Positions 35,401-43,294 of a stretch of 64,000 nucleotides of DNA are shown here, piece after piece. The DNA lies in NCBI RefSeq assembly GCF_014205255.1, contig NZ_JACHNE010000001.1, positions 6,510,001 through 6,574,000 on the forward strand, written 5' to 3'. Position 1 is the stretch's first letter; each line of letters opens with the position of its first letter. A model generated the notes under the pieces. The model ran no database searches. It worked only from the letters and a program-made list of their open reading frames with translations, and was not told the origin of the DNA. The translations under genes were made by a program, and so were the position numbers. Source of the stretch: Streptomyces caelestis. GTDB taxonomy: Bacteria; Actinomycetota; Actinomycetes; Streptomycetales; Streptomycetaceae.

Positions 35401-36978
35401 GGTGTCGATGTGCAGGTGGCGGCCCCCGGAGTCGCGGACGGCGGTGGGGGCGCCGGAGTCGTCCCGGTCGATGTCGATGCGCCGTCCGTCGCGGTCGGTC
35501 ACCGCGGCCAGGGGCAGGGTGAACGCCTCGTGCGCGGCGACAGGTTTGGCGAGCGGGGCGAAGTGGCGAATGCGTCCCGTGGCCGGGTCGGTGATGCGGA
35601 TGGGGGTGTCGGGCGCGCCGTCCCAGTCCAGCGGCCAGCGCGGGCCCTCCGCCGGCATGACCGAGATACCGGGTGCGGGCACGGGATACACGAGGATCAT
35701 GCCGTCGTCAGCGGCGAAGACGACGCCCTCCCCGTCCAGTTCGAGACGCTCGTCGAGCGTCGAGGCCCAGGACGGACCGAACCACTTGCCCCAGTTGTAC
35801 GTCGAGAGATGCGTACGACGCAGCGCGAGCGGAAGGAGCCCGGGAAGCTCCACGTCGGTCTCCTCCACGAGCATTTCGCCGGAGACCATGTCGACGGGAT
35901 CGCCGTTCTTGCACCGCCCCTTGGCCGGCTTGCTCTTGCCGACGGCGTCGTCGGCCCCCTTGCGCAGACCCCTTCCGAGTCCCTTGGCCATCGCCTTGAG
36001 GCCACCCTTGCCCAGGGCTTTCATCCCCGCGGCGAGCTTGCCGAGTGTGGTGAGTCCCTTGACGCCCGGTATGCAGTCCAGTGCCGCGAATCCCACGTCC
36101 CACAGGGATGCTTGGCCTTTGGAGTATTTGTTGAGTGTGTCGGCGAGGACGACGAGGGCTGCTACGACGACGATCGCGGCCAGGATCGGCCCGCCGATGA
36201 TCATCGCGATGACGCCGACCACCGCGACGACGACCTTGCAGACCGCGACGATGGTGTCCCAGTTGTCGGTGAACCAGTCACCGATGTCCTCCCACCACGA
36301 CCGGTTCTGGATGCCGGCGTCGGACGCCTCGTCGATCTTGTTCTTGGCCTCGCGGGCGGCGTCCTCGCGCATTTTGCGCGCGTCCTCGGCCATCTTCTTC
36401 GCCGCGTCCAGCGCACTCTGGGCGTTGTCGACGGCCGACTGCGCGTTCGTCTGCGCCGTCTTGGCGTGCTGGACGTCCCGCGTGGCCGCCCGTACCTTCG
36501 CCTCGTCCGGCTTGTCCGCGTCCGACTTGCTGCCGGTCGGGTCGTCCTCGTACTTGTCGGCCTCCTTCGAGGCCCGGGTCACCCAGGAATCGGCCGAAGA
36601 GAGCTTCGACTGCGCCGAGGACAGGTCCTCACGGGCCTCCCGCGCCTTCACCAGCGCCCTGTCCGCCAGAGCCTGGGCGCGCTCCAGCTTCGGCCAGAAG
36701 TCAGCGAGGGCGTCGCCGCACATCCCGTACGACTTCTCCAGCTTCTTCAAGTTCTTCGGGACGCCCGAGAACTCCTCCTTGAAGACCGTGGCCGACTTGC
36801 CCGCCCACTCCGCGAGTGTGCTCTCTCCCGCCATGCCCTTGACCAGACGCAGAGCGTCGGAGACGTCGTCGGCGAAGTCGTGCAGGATCTTGGCGAGCTT
36901 GCGCACCCGCTCCGGATCACCGGGGGTCGGATCCTTGTCCAAGTCCAGGACATGCCAATCCGTCGGCCGGTGTCCCAC
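32467..36978 (-). CDS. RHS-repeat polymorphic toxin with WXG-like N-terminus
   Basis: 1503 aa from GTG 36978 with GGGGGAAG upstream. Order: WXG100/LXG-like helical N-terminus (~1-100, LAEWAGKSATVFKEEF), long coiled coil (~95-225), hydrophobic segment (~245-285), DUF6531 (~355-420, DPVDMVSGEMLVEETDVEL), many YD/RHS repeats (~480-1290), RHS core RFPGQYHDPETGLHYNFRRY (~1323-1342) and cleavage-type end RWTDPWGL at 1380, then a 123-residue variable C-terminal domain. The N-terminus suggests type VII-related export. The toxin domain carries His-rich pieces (AHIEGQHGPG, SHLHRFEHG, RDGHIHTAYPV) but no family was recognised. No obvious immunity gene follows. Confidence 0.9.
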   Translation of the reverse strand: MGHRPTDWHVLDLDKDPTPGDPERVRKLAKILHDFADDVSDALRLVKGMAGESTLAEWAGKSATVFKEEFSGVPKNLKKLEKSYGMCGDALADFWPKLERAQALADRALVKAREAREDLSSAQSKLSSADSWVTRASKEADKYEDDPTGSKSDADKPDEAKVRAATRDVQHAKTAQTNAQSAVDNAQSALDAAKKMAEDARKMREDAAREAKNKIDEASDAGIQNRSWWEDIGDWFTDNWDTIVAVCKVVVAVVGVIAMIIGGPILAAIVVVAALVVLADTLNKYSKGQASLWDVGFAALDCIPGVKGLTTLGKLAAGMKALGKGGLKAMAKGLGRGLRKGADDAVGKSKPAKGRCKNGDPVDMVSGEMLVEETDVELPGLLPLALRRTHLSTYNWGKWFGPSWASTLDERLELDGEGVVFAADDGMILVYPVPAPGISVMPAEGPRWPLDWDGAPDTPIRITDPATGRIRHFAPLAKPVAAHEAFTLPLAAVTDRDGRRIDIDRDDSGAPTAVRDSGGRHLHIDTEGDRVVRLRLRNEEAGPDGTTLLRYGYSPDGHLDEIYNSSGHPLRYTYDVQGRITSWTDRNGTWYRFTYDDQDRCIRGEGADGFLSCSIAYDPAGRETRYTDSLGHTTTYRYNERRQVVAQTDPLGNTTYAEWDAYNRLLSRTNPLGHTSRFGYDERGNLVSVVRPDGAVTTCEYDAFDCPLWITLPTGGRRGYAYDEQGHPAATVDADGAVTTYAYDASGGLLGVTNALGATHRVQPGPLGLPDSVTAPLGGTSRVTRDAFGRIVGTVDAAGATTRTTWTVEGYPAERVMADGSTESWSYDGEGNIVRYTGHDGRSTTHTFTHFDRLRTRTEADGSTTWFAYDTELRLTSVTSASGAVWSYAYDPAGRLVREVDFNGRAVSYDYDAAGRLIRRTNGAGEITTYVRDACGRVVERHSGEAIAAFTYDLAGQLVAAVTPDTTLTLARDAVGRVVVEECNGRAVHTTYDILGRRVERRTPSGAVSRWEWDANNRPTRVRLADHALSFAYGASGHEIERRLGETAVLSQEWDAGHRLTAQTVLGRAASDTGSPDEALLHRSYSYGQDGGLTAIEDQTYGIRRFSRDRLGRVEAVSATGWSERYAYDAAGNVSRADAPEGPEGERVHDGTLLRRVGHTTYVHDAQGRLVRQVRKLLSGGTREWTYAWDAEDRLTRVTTPDGRRWAYVYDGLGRRVAKRLLSDTGRPIEETVFTWDGSHLVEESSSADGPTRSWEWAPGTNRALLQFDQDEVDRRFYAIVTDLVGTPTELVDEGGRIAWRARTTLWGTPVGGSAGPVDCPLRFPGQYHDPETGLHYNFRRYYDPENARYISPDPLGLAPAPNHHGYVPDPLRWTDPWGLVSCESSRHGITEEREAHIEGQHGPGAQDRVRENADPTGPEPSLPGEFYEDFFWEGDDFVLGRRLREGVDGTPAIPNPRARAGQDSHLHRFEHGEPVGINGSGRETRDVEVVIRDGHIHTAYPV

Positions 36979-37059
36979 GTTCTTCCCCCGTCACATCGCT
37001 CCACCAAGGCACGTATGCCTCAGCAAAGTTACTTGATCTCCTGCTCGTAGACTCGGAGC

Positions 37060-38253
37060 GTGAGCCACAACCAAGTGACGCCCGGTGACGACCCTTCTGA
37101 TCGACCTCCTTGGGAGTGGTCCGGACCAGAGTTGCAGCATCTGGCCGAGCGCAGGCCGGAGGAACTGTACGCAGCGGCGGAGCAGTTGTGTCGGCGAGCG
37201 TCCGCCGAGGAGCCCGGCGGGGCCTCTGCGGCGCGGGCCGCCGGGCGGATCGCCGAGACCCTCGCCGACACGCGCTCGAGGGACTGTGCGACGTTTGCCG
37301 TGGACATCGTGGGCCGGCTGCTGCCCCTCGAGACCATGGATCGGGTGGAAGCCGATCGGTTGCTGCGCTCGGTGGCCGCGAAGCTGGTCAAGGCTCAGCA
37401 GCTGCGGGACCTTGAGCCTGTGTTCGGCGAGTTGCCGGACGGAATCCGGAGTCCGGCGGTGGAGCTTAGGGCCTGTCTCCTCGGAGAGTTGGCGCTGATC
37501 GGCTCAGGGGCCGGTCGGCACACCTTGGAGGCGTACGCCGAAAGGCTGCGTGAGCTGGGGCACCCGCTGGCTCGGCTGCCCGGGACGCGACTGGACATCG
37601 AGCATCGCTTCACGGTTCGCGTCCGGGGCCTGGGGTCGATCAAGACGCCGAAGCAGCTCCGGTCGCGTTTCCCGGAGGTTCCCTCGACCGACAGCGGTGC
37701 CGTCGCGGGCCGCAGGGCCAGTGACACACGTGACGACGGGCGGGCGAAGGCGGCTGCCCGGCCATTCACGGCCGGCGGATGGGCCTGTGAGCCCGAGGCA
37801 CGGTTCTTCACGTTGCCGAGCCCGCTCAGCACTGAGGACTTCGGCATGTCCTTCATCAAGGAACTGTCCCTGCGCTGTCTGGCAGGCGAAGGCAGGCGCC
37901 GGGGCAGCGCGCTCGCCTGCGCGACGACACCCGACGAAGTGCTCAACGAACTCTTCTCGGCCTCGTACAGTGGCGGAGTGAACGGCCAGGGACAGGGCGG
38001 CGCGTACGCGCGGCTGTATGCCTGGGACAGTCTGTACGCGCTCATGGGGCTGCCCGCAGGCGTACCGTTCCTGGAAGCGGTACGGCAGGCCACAGATCAC
38101 CGGTGGCTGCGGTTCATGGCGTTCACGGACTGGTTCCACCACGACACGTCGGACGCGGCCTTCGCCGTACTCGATCCCACCCACACTCGGGTCGCGGTGC
38201 TGGCGGCGACCGATACCGACGTCGACCGTGATGGCCTCGGGTCGTCACGGTGA
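37060..38253 (+). CDS. DUF6183-like uncharacterised protein
   Basis: 397 aa from GTG 37060. No catalytic motif or TM helix. The N-terminal half is helical repeat-like (ELQHLAERRPEELYAAAEQL). The C-terminal half contains TPDEVLNELFSASYSGGV and a WFHHDTSDAAFAVLDPTHTR...LAATDTD block that I associate, from memory, with the streptomycete DUF6183 family. A TAGACT -10-like hexamer 7 bases upstream of the GTG would fit a leaderless mRNA. It is divergent from the RHS toxin (81 bp). A ~80-bp degenerate copy of part of this gene lies at 48273-48352. Confidence 0.75.
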   Translation: MSHNQVTPGDDPSDRPPWEWSGPELQHLAERRPEELYAAAEQLCRRASAEEPGGASAARAAGRIAETLADTRSRDCATFAVDIVGRLLPLETMDRVEADRLLRSVAAKLVKAQQLRDLEPVFGELPDGIRSPAVELRACLLGELALIGSGAGRHTLEAYAERLRELGHPLARLPGTRLDIEHRFTVRVRGLGSIKTPKQLRSRFPEVPSTDSGAVAGRRASDTRDDGRAKAAARPFTAGGWACEPEARFFTLPSPLSTEDFGMSFIKELSLRCLAGEGRRRGSALACATTPDEVLNELFSASYSGGVNGQGQGGAYARLYAWDSLYALMGLPAGVPFLEAVRQATDHRWLRFMAFTDWFHHDTSDAAFAVLDPTHTRVAVLAATDTDVDRDGLGSSR

Positions 38254-38257
38254 AGAC

Positions 38258-38824
38258 ATGGCTCTCCGGTTTGACGCCGTGGTCAGGCAGCTGATCGACG
38301 TCCACGAGGAAGCCGTCCCCGGCACCTTTCTCGACGTGACTCGCGCGGTTGTCTCGTGAAGGATGCCGACCAGCTGGCCCTGTGGGGCGCCCTGCTGACG
38401 GGCACGAACCCACGCCTGGGCCGCCCCGTGCTGCTGCGCCGCCACGAACGCCGCAGCCTGCACGGCTGGGCGCAGCTCGGCGACATCTTCCACACGGAGG
38501 GCCGCCTGGATCGTCTCCCGAGCTGACCGGCGGCTGGCCGCTGCTGGTCGGCCGGGCACACTGCCTGCACGGCGAACTGGGCGACCCCGATGAGGTGCTG
38601 CGCCGTTTGGCCGGCCTGCGCACCGACCAGGCCGAGGCCCGCGTTTTCGCCGAGGCGACCGGTGCGTACGCGGACCGCTGCTCGCGACCGAATGCCGGGC
38701 TCTGGACGACGAGTTCGAGGAGGACACGTTCGACCTGGAGGGCGCGGTGACCGCCATTGCGGTCTGGATCGAGGACGAGGACATGACTCCACCATGGTGG
38801 CCGGAGAAATGGCGCGGCTCGTGA
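38258..38824 (+). pseudogene. Broken gene downstream of the DUF6183-like gene
   Basis: Coding-like pieces in more than one frame: ALRFDAVVRQLIDVHEEAVP ending at a TGA (38357-38359), continuing in frame as KDADQLALWGALLTGTNPRL, then a shift to LGDPDEVLRRLAGLRTDQAE, and another shift to RALDDEFEEDTFDLEGAVTA ending ...PPWWPEKWRGS at 38824. At least one stop and two frameshifts are needed to join them. Family not recognised. Confidence 0.5.
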
Positions 38825-38853
38825 TGTGCGAGCTGGTGTCCAGAGTGAGCGCA

Positions 38854-39069
38854 GGCGGGCTCGCGCAGGGGGTCGTTGCGCAGGCCCTCGTGCAGGACGG
38901 TGCGGTACACAGCCATGGGCCGGCGGGGCTTGCCCAGGTCGTACGAGGTCCTCCAGGACCAGGCCATGTGCAGCGGCAGCTCCACGACCCCTTGGATCGG
39001 GCCGTGCAACTCGTCCAGCGACTTCGGCAGGCGCCGCCGGAACTTCTCCCGGTACAGCGCCAGGTCCTC
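38854..39069 (-). pseudogene. Fragment of an uncharacterised streptomycete protein
   Basis: The minus frame reads EDLALYREKFRRRLPKSLDE, then LHGPIQGVVELPLHMAWSW and YDLGKPRRPMAVYRTVLHEG, which I recall as a common streptomycete family (often beside nucleotidyltransferase-like genes). It has no start of its own, and the frame shifts after LREPA. A decayed remnant inside the island. Confidence 0.5.
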
Positions 39070-39229
39070 GGCGACCGCGCCCGTTTTGCGGTGGCAGGTG
39101 CGGGCTTGGTGTCGTCGGCGGCGCCAGTGGGGCCGGTGCAGGAGGTGGTGCCGGCTTCTGAAGGTGCTCCGGGGAGCGACCACGTCCGCCGAGCGGCTGC
39201 CGGTCAGGCGTCCCGGCCCCTGCCCCCGG

Positions 39230-40864
39230 TCAGACGTTCTCGCCCCCGCTGCCGCCGCTCCGTTCTGCTCGGTCGCCGTTCATCAGCAGTGCCAGCTCGA
39301 CCCGTGAGCGGACGTCCAGCTGGCTGAAGATGTTGCGCAGGTGGTGGTCCACGGTGCGAGGGCTGAGCGACAGTCGCGCGGCCACTTCGCGGTTCGTGGC
39401 GCCCGACGCCACCAGGCCCGCCACGCGCTGTTGTTGCGGAGTCAGCCGCCCGAGAGCGCTGACGTCGTCGCCGGCTGCGCTGTCCCCGGCGGCCCGCAGC
39501 TCGGACCGTGTTCGCTTCTCCCACAGCAGGGCGCCGCAGCGTTCGAAGCCGACCAGGGCGGCCCGCAGTTGCTGCCGGGCCTCCAGGGGCCTGCGCCGGC
39601 GGCGCAGCCACATGCCGTAGGACAGGAGCGTGCGGGCGTGCTCGAACTGGCCGTCGACGGCCTCGTGTTGCGCCAGAGCCCGCTGGTACAGAGTGTCGCA
39701 GTCCTCTTCCCGTGCCGTCAGGGCTCGGAGGCGGGTCAGTTGGGCCACGGCCTGTGGATCGGCGCCCAGGGCGGCCCACTCGGCGTACAGGTCGACCATG
39801 TCGGTGACGTCCTCGTCCAGTCCCGCCAGGACCGTCGCCTCTACGAGGCACGGCACCGCGAGCATCCACAGGCCGAAGTGCCCGCGCCGGGGGCCCGGTC
39901 GCAGTAGCGGCGCGAGACGGATCGCGGCCTGTTCGGCCCGGCCGTGGCCCAGGTCGGCACGGGCGCGGGCCCACTCCGCCATGGTGCTCACCTGGAGCAG
40001 CCCATGCGGCCGGGCGACCGACAGGGCGGCCTTGGCGTGGTGTTCGGTGGCGGAGTCGGCACCCACCAGGGAGAAGACCAGTGCCAGCAGGGCGTGGTGT
40101 TGCGCGCCGATGTTGCGCTGACCGAGCCGGCGGGCGGCACGGAGGCCTTCCTCGGCGTGGGCACGGGCCTGGTGGTGGAAGCCGGCGCGCAGTTCGGCGT
40201 AGGCCAGGAACTCCAGGATGCGGGCGGTCGGCCCGGACACGCCCTGGGCGCCGGCGGCCGCCAGGGCCCGGCCGAGCAGGCGCCGCGCGGCGGCGATGTC
40301 GCCCAGCACCAGCGCCGCGCGGCCCGCGTACAGCAGGGCGTCCGGCTGCTGTGTGCGCGCCGCGGCGGCGAGCAGCGGCTCCAGCTCCTGCGCCGCCCGG
40401 GCGAAGTCGACCAGCACGACGTGGCGCATGCCCGCCCGGAAGGCACCCCACGGTGCCGCCGCGGCGCTCGTGCCCTCGGGGGGTCCGGTCGGCGGCGTCT
40501 CGTCCGCGGTGCGTTCCAGCGTCTGGAGGTAAGCCGTGAGGTCGCCGGCGGCCCAGGCTGCTTCCGCCGCCGCCGCAAGGGCTTGTTCCGCGCCCTCCAC
40601 GTCGTGCGAGCCCAACGACTCGGCCGCGAGCAGCAGGGTCTGGTGGGCATCGGCCACGGGGCCGTCGCTCAACAGGAGCAGGCCCCGCCGCAGTTCGGCC
40701 CGGGCGCGCAGCGCTGCGTTGTCACCGGCCGTGCTGTGGGCGGCGGCCACGAGCAGGGCAAGAGCGCGGCGGGTCTGCCCGCCGCGGCGAGCGCGCTCGG
40801 CGGCCTTGAACAGCTGGGAGGCCCGGTCGCCGCCCGTGTCGGCTGTCTGGTCGTACATGTTCAC
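39230..40864 (-). CDS. LuxR-family transcriptional regulator with TPR-like sensor region, no ATPase domain
   Basis: 544 aa from GTG 40864 (AGGAAG five bases upstream); ATG 40858 is an alternative. Residues ~10-460 are alpha-helical, TPR/MalT-like repeats (ALLVAAAHSTAGDNAALRAR, LEFLAYAELRAGFHHQARAH). A C-terminal LuxR HTH (~475-530) reads LTPQQQRVAGLVASGATNRE, then LSLSPRTVDHHLRNIFSQLD. It looks like the C-terminal two-thirds of a LAL regulator lacking the AAA+ module. Divergent from the cutinase-like gene, which it could control. Confidence 0.87.
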   Translation of the reverse strand: MNMYDQTADTGGDRASQLFKAAERARRGGQTRRALALLVAAAHSTAGDNAALRARAELRRGLLLLSDGPVADAHQTLLLAAESLGSHDVEGAEQALAAAAEAAWAAGDLTAYLQTLERTADETPPTGPPEGTSAAAAPWGAFRAGMRHVVLVDFARAAQELEPLLAAAARTQQPDALLYAGRAALVLGDIAAARRLLGRALAAAGAQGVSGPTARILEFLAYAELRAGFHHQARAHAEEGLRAARRLGQRNIGAQHHALLALVFSLVGADSATEHHAKAALSVARPHGLLQVSTMAEWARARADLGHGRAEQAAIRLAPLLRPGPRRGHFGLWMLAVPCLVEATVLAGLDEDVTDMVDLYAEWAALGADPQAVAQLTRLRALTAREEDCDTLYQRALAQHEAVDGQFEHARTLLSYGMWLRRRRRPLEARQQLRAALVGFERCGALLWEKRTRSELRAAGDSAAGDDVSALGRLTPQQQRVAGLVASGATNREVAARLSLSPRTVDHHLRNIFSQLDVRSRVELALLMNGDRAERSGGSGGENV

Positions 40865-40878
40865 TGCCGCTTCCTGTC

Positions 40879-40897
40879 TTACGTTTCCGGAGCGTAA
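40879..40897. promoter_or_regulatory. 19-bp imperfect palindrome upstream of the LuxR gene
   Basis: TTACG at 40879-40883 and CGTAA at 40893-40897 around TTTCCGGAG; 7 of 9 pairs match. It is 15 bp from the LuxR start codon in the divergent promoter region, so it is a candidate operator of that regulator. Confidence 0.4.
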
Positions 40898-41330
40898 CAG
40901 AGGGTTTGAAGACATCCTGGAGGGGATCGGTTGGTCGAACAGCGCAGAAGTGCGCAGCCCGGGCAGCCGATTCACAGACAAGTAAGGGAGGGCGGCCGAG
41001 AGTGCCGCGGCCGTGTGCTTGCTGAGTGTGAGCTGTGAGACCGGTGATTCCACCGATGCGCAGGATTGTCCCGGCTCTTACGCTGGGCCCGGCCGTCGTC
41101 CCGGGGTGGCCCCGGGAACCGGCCGCAGGTGTGTCCGATCAGGAGTGCCCCACGCTCCTGCCGTCCCCATACGGCCCGGACGCCTACCCGATCCACGTAC
41201 CACCGTCCTCCTCGACCTCCATGACGACACGGTTCACGGCCGACGACACGTGTCAACTGCCGTTGGGCGCCCGGCTCCCGGGACCGCACGCGCACCCGCC
41301 GTCAGGGGGCGAGGCGAGAGGAAACCGCTC
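40898..41330. other. Intergenic region between LuxR and hydrolase genes
   Basis: About 430 bp without a convincing gene. Open frames run through it, but composition and lack of ribosome sites argue against coding. It should contain the hydrolase promoter. Confidence 0.4.
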
Positions 41331-42269
41331 ATGCAGGCAACTCCCCAGTCGTCCACACCCGCCCCGGAGAACGGCGCGGCGCGGCACCGCCGTCGGTCCC
41401 GCGGCCCGATCCTGGGTCTCCTCGCGTCCGCGGCGGCGCTGGCCGGCCTGGCGACCATGCTCACCGGCGGCGCGAACGCCGCCGAGAACCCCTACGAGCG
41501 TGGTCCGGCCCCCACCGTGGCCAGTGTGACGGCCACGCGCGGTGCGTACGCGGTCTCCGAGACCAGGGTCTCCCAGTTCAGCGTGTCCGGGTTCGGCGGT
41601 GGCACGATCTACTACCCGACCAGCACCGACGACGGCACGTTCGGCGCCGTGGCGATCTCCCCGGGGTACACCGAGCGCCAGTCCTCGATCGCCTGGCTGG
41701 GGCCGCGGCTCGCCTCCCAGGGCTTCGTGGTGTTCACCATCGACACCAACACCACCTCGGACCAGCCGGCCTCCCGCGGTGACCAGTTGCTGGCCGCGCT
41801 CGACTACCTCACGAAGACCAGCAGCGTCCGCAGTCGAGTGGACAGCACGCGGCTCGGGGTCATGGGCCACTCGATGGGCGGCGGCGGCACGCTGGAGGCG
41901 GCCAAGGACCGGCCCTCGCTCAAGGCCGCCATTCCGCTCACCGCGTGGAACCTGGACAAGAACTGGCCGGAGATCCAGACGCCCACCCTCATCGTCGGAG
42001 CGGACGGCGACACCGTCGCCCCGGTCCGCTCGCACTCCGAACCGTTCTACGCGAGCCTGCCGTCCTCGCTGGATCGGGCGTACCTGGAGCTGAACAACGC
42101 CAACCACCTGACGCCGAACATGTCGAACACGACGATCGCGAAGTACAGCATCAGCTGGCTGAAGCGGTTCATCGACAACGACACCCGCTACGAGCGGTTC
42201 CTGTGCCCGTTGCCGCAGCCGAGCTCGTCGATCGCGGAGTACCGGGGCAACTGCCCGCACACCGCGTGA
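41331..42269 (+). CDS. Secreted cutinase / polyester (PET-type) hydrolase
   Basis: 312 aa from ATG 41331 (GAGAGGA upstream). Signal peptide: RHRRRSRG, then hydrophobic PILGLLASAAALAGLATML, cleavage after GGANA (~50). The alpha/beta-hydrolase matches actinobacterial cutinases of the TfCut2/LCC type: GTIYYPTSTDDGTFGAVAIS, oxyanion Tyr113 in SPGYTERQS, catalytic Ser181 in GHSMGGGG, Trp206 region PLTAWNLDK, Asp227 in ADGDTVAP, His259 in NNANHLTPN, and a C-terminal disulfide Cys292-Cys308. It should hydrolyse cutin-like and aliphatic polyesters and possibly PET extracellularly. It lies inside the accessory island, beside a LuxR regulator. Confidence 0.9.
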   Translation: MQATPQSSTPAPENGAARHRRRSRGPILGLLASAAALAGLATMLTGGANAAENPYERGPAPTVASVTATRGAYAVSETRVSQFSVSGFGGGTIYYPTSTDDGTFGAVAISPGYTERQSSIAWLGPRLASQGFVVFTIDTNTTSDQPASRGDQLLAALDYLTKTSSVRSRVDSTRLGVMGHSMGGGGTLEAAKDRPSLKAAIPLTAWNLDKNWPEIQTPTLIVGADGDTVAPVRSHSEPFYASLPSSLDRAYLELNNANHLTPNMSNTTIAKYSISWLKRFIDNDTRYERFLCPLPQPSSSIAEYRGNCPHTA

Positions 42270-42959
42270 CCCCGGTCGCCGCCCGCCGGCCCGGTGCGAC
42301 CGCTCAGAACGGATATTCCGGATCGTCTCGTCCCCTACCCACAGCGACGCCAAAGGGTGCGCCGAGTACCCGGAGGAGCCGAGGAGCCACACCGGCAGGC
42401 GGGGTGACGCCGTTGAGCCGGTCCTGGGCGGGCCCCGGTACGGCGTACACGCGGTCGGCGTAGGGTGCTCGGCCGGGAAATCGTCGCCGAGGAAGTGCAG
42501 CAGCTCGGCCACCTGTTGGGGGAAGTCCTCGGCGTCGCTCGCGTCACGGCGCAGGGCGGATCTCGGAGTCCGGCATCTGCCCGCGTGCCCTGACCTGCGC
42601 GGTCTGGAACAGTCGTTCTTGAGGTCCAAGTGGCGCTGGGCGAGAGCGTTGCGGGGTGCGTCGGCTTCCTGAGCCAGGGCGACGATGGTCAGCGCGCCGT
42701 TGGAGCGCTGTGCGGTTCCCTACAGAATGCGGTCCATGGCCGCGCGGATGCGGTCGCGTTCGTCGGGTGCGGGGCTGCCCAGCCGTGGGCCCCGCCGAGC
42801 GCGACAGATGGGGTACTGCCTCCCCAGCAGTCCGGAGTAGGTCCTCACCGCTCAACGGCTGTGACGTTCATGTGACGCTCCGGGCGTCCGACAGCCTCCT
42901 GGCGGGATCGCCAAACCCAGCCTGACCTGCATGTTCTCTCACCTAGGCGCAACGTGACA
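42270..42959. other. Degenerate accessory DNA, no intact gene
   Basis: 690 bp. The minus strand around 42440-42560 reads SDAEDFPQQVAELLHFLGDD, a coding-like fragment of unknown origin without a start. The rest shows no recognisable domain. It ends at att-like copy B. Confidence 0.45.
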
Positions 42960-43023
42960 TGTTTTCGATGACGTATCACGTGGAGTGCGTGGCGATCCTT
43001 GAGCTGCATCGAAGGGCATCTGA
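42960..43023 (+). repeat. att-like direct repeat, copy B
   Basis: Degenerate copy of the methyltransferase 3' end: TGTTTTCGATGACGTATCAC then GTGGAGTGCGTGGCGATCCT. About 38 of the first 44 bases match copy A; a one-base frame change precedes the CGAAGGGCATCTGA end. Encodes MTYHVECVAILE. Confidence 0.7.
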
Positions 43024-43074
43024 CCAGCTGCTTTGCATTGCCAGATGGTCGATTCGAATTGCTCTCGCCGCCTA

Positions 43075-43091
43075 GATACCAGTCCGGTATC
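43075..43091. promoter_or_regulatory. Perfect inverted repeat over the toxin-antitoxin promoter
   Basis: GATACC (43075-43080) and GGTATC (43086-43091), spacer AGTCC. It overlaps a TATCAT -10-like hexamer 8-13 bp before the antitoxin ATG, the expected position for autoregulation by a ribbon-helix-helix antitoxin. Confidence 0.55.
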
Positions 43092-43099
43092 ATCGCTGT

Positions 43100-43294
43100 A
43101 TGGCGATGACACTCCGACTCCCCGACGACCTTGACGCGAAGCTCACCGAGCGTGCTCGTCGGGAGGGCCGCAGCAAGCAGGAACTTGCCATTGAGGCCAT
43201 CCGTGACGCCCAGAACCGGGCCGAGCTGAAGGTCGATGACGTCCTGTCCGAGCTCATGGACAGCGATGCGGAGATCCTGGACTACCTGAAGTGA
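43100..43294 (+). CDS. Ribbon-helix-helix (CopG-like) antitoxin
   Basis: 64 aa. MAMTLRLPDDLDAKLTERAR forms the RHH strand and helix, with REGRSKQELAIEAIRDAQNR as helix 2, and an acidic C-terminus (DDVLSELMDSDAEILDYLK) likely to wrap the toxin. It should bind its own promoter and neutralise the Doc toxin. Starts at ATG 43100 or 43106. No ribosome site, and a TATCAT hexamer closely upstream, so the mRNA may be leaderless. The stop overlaps the toxin start (GTGA). Confidence 0.85.
   Translation: MAMTLRLPDDLDAKLTERARREGRSKQELAIEAIRDAQNRAELKVDDVLSELMDSDAEILDYLK

Noticed and set aside
38854..39230. Insertion-sequence transposase remnant
   Set aside because: The fragment does not show DDE or HUH motifs and no terminal inverted repeats or target duplications were found; it matches a non-transposase streptomycete family better.
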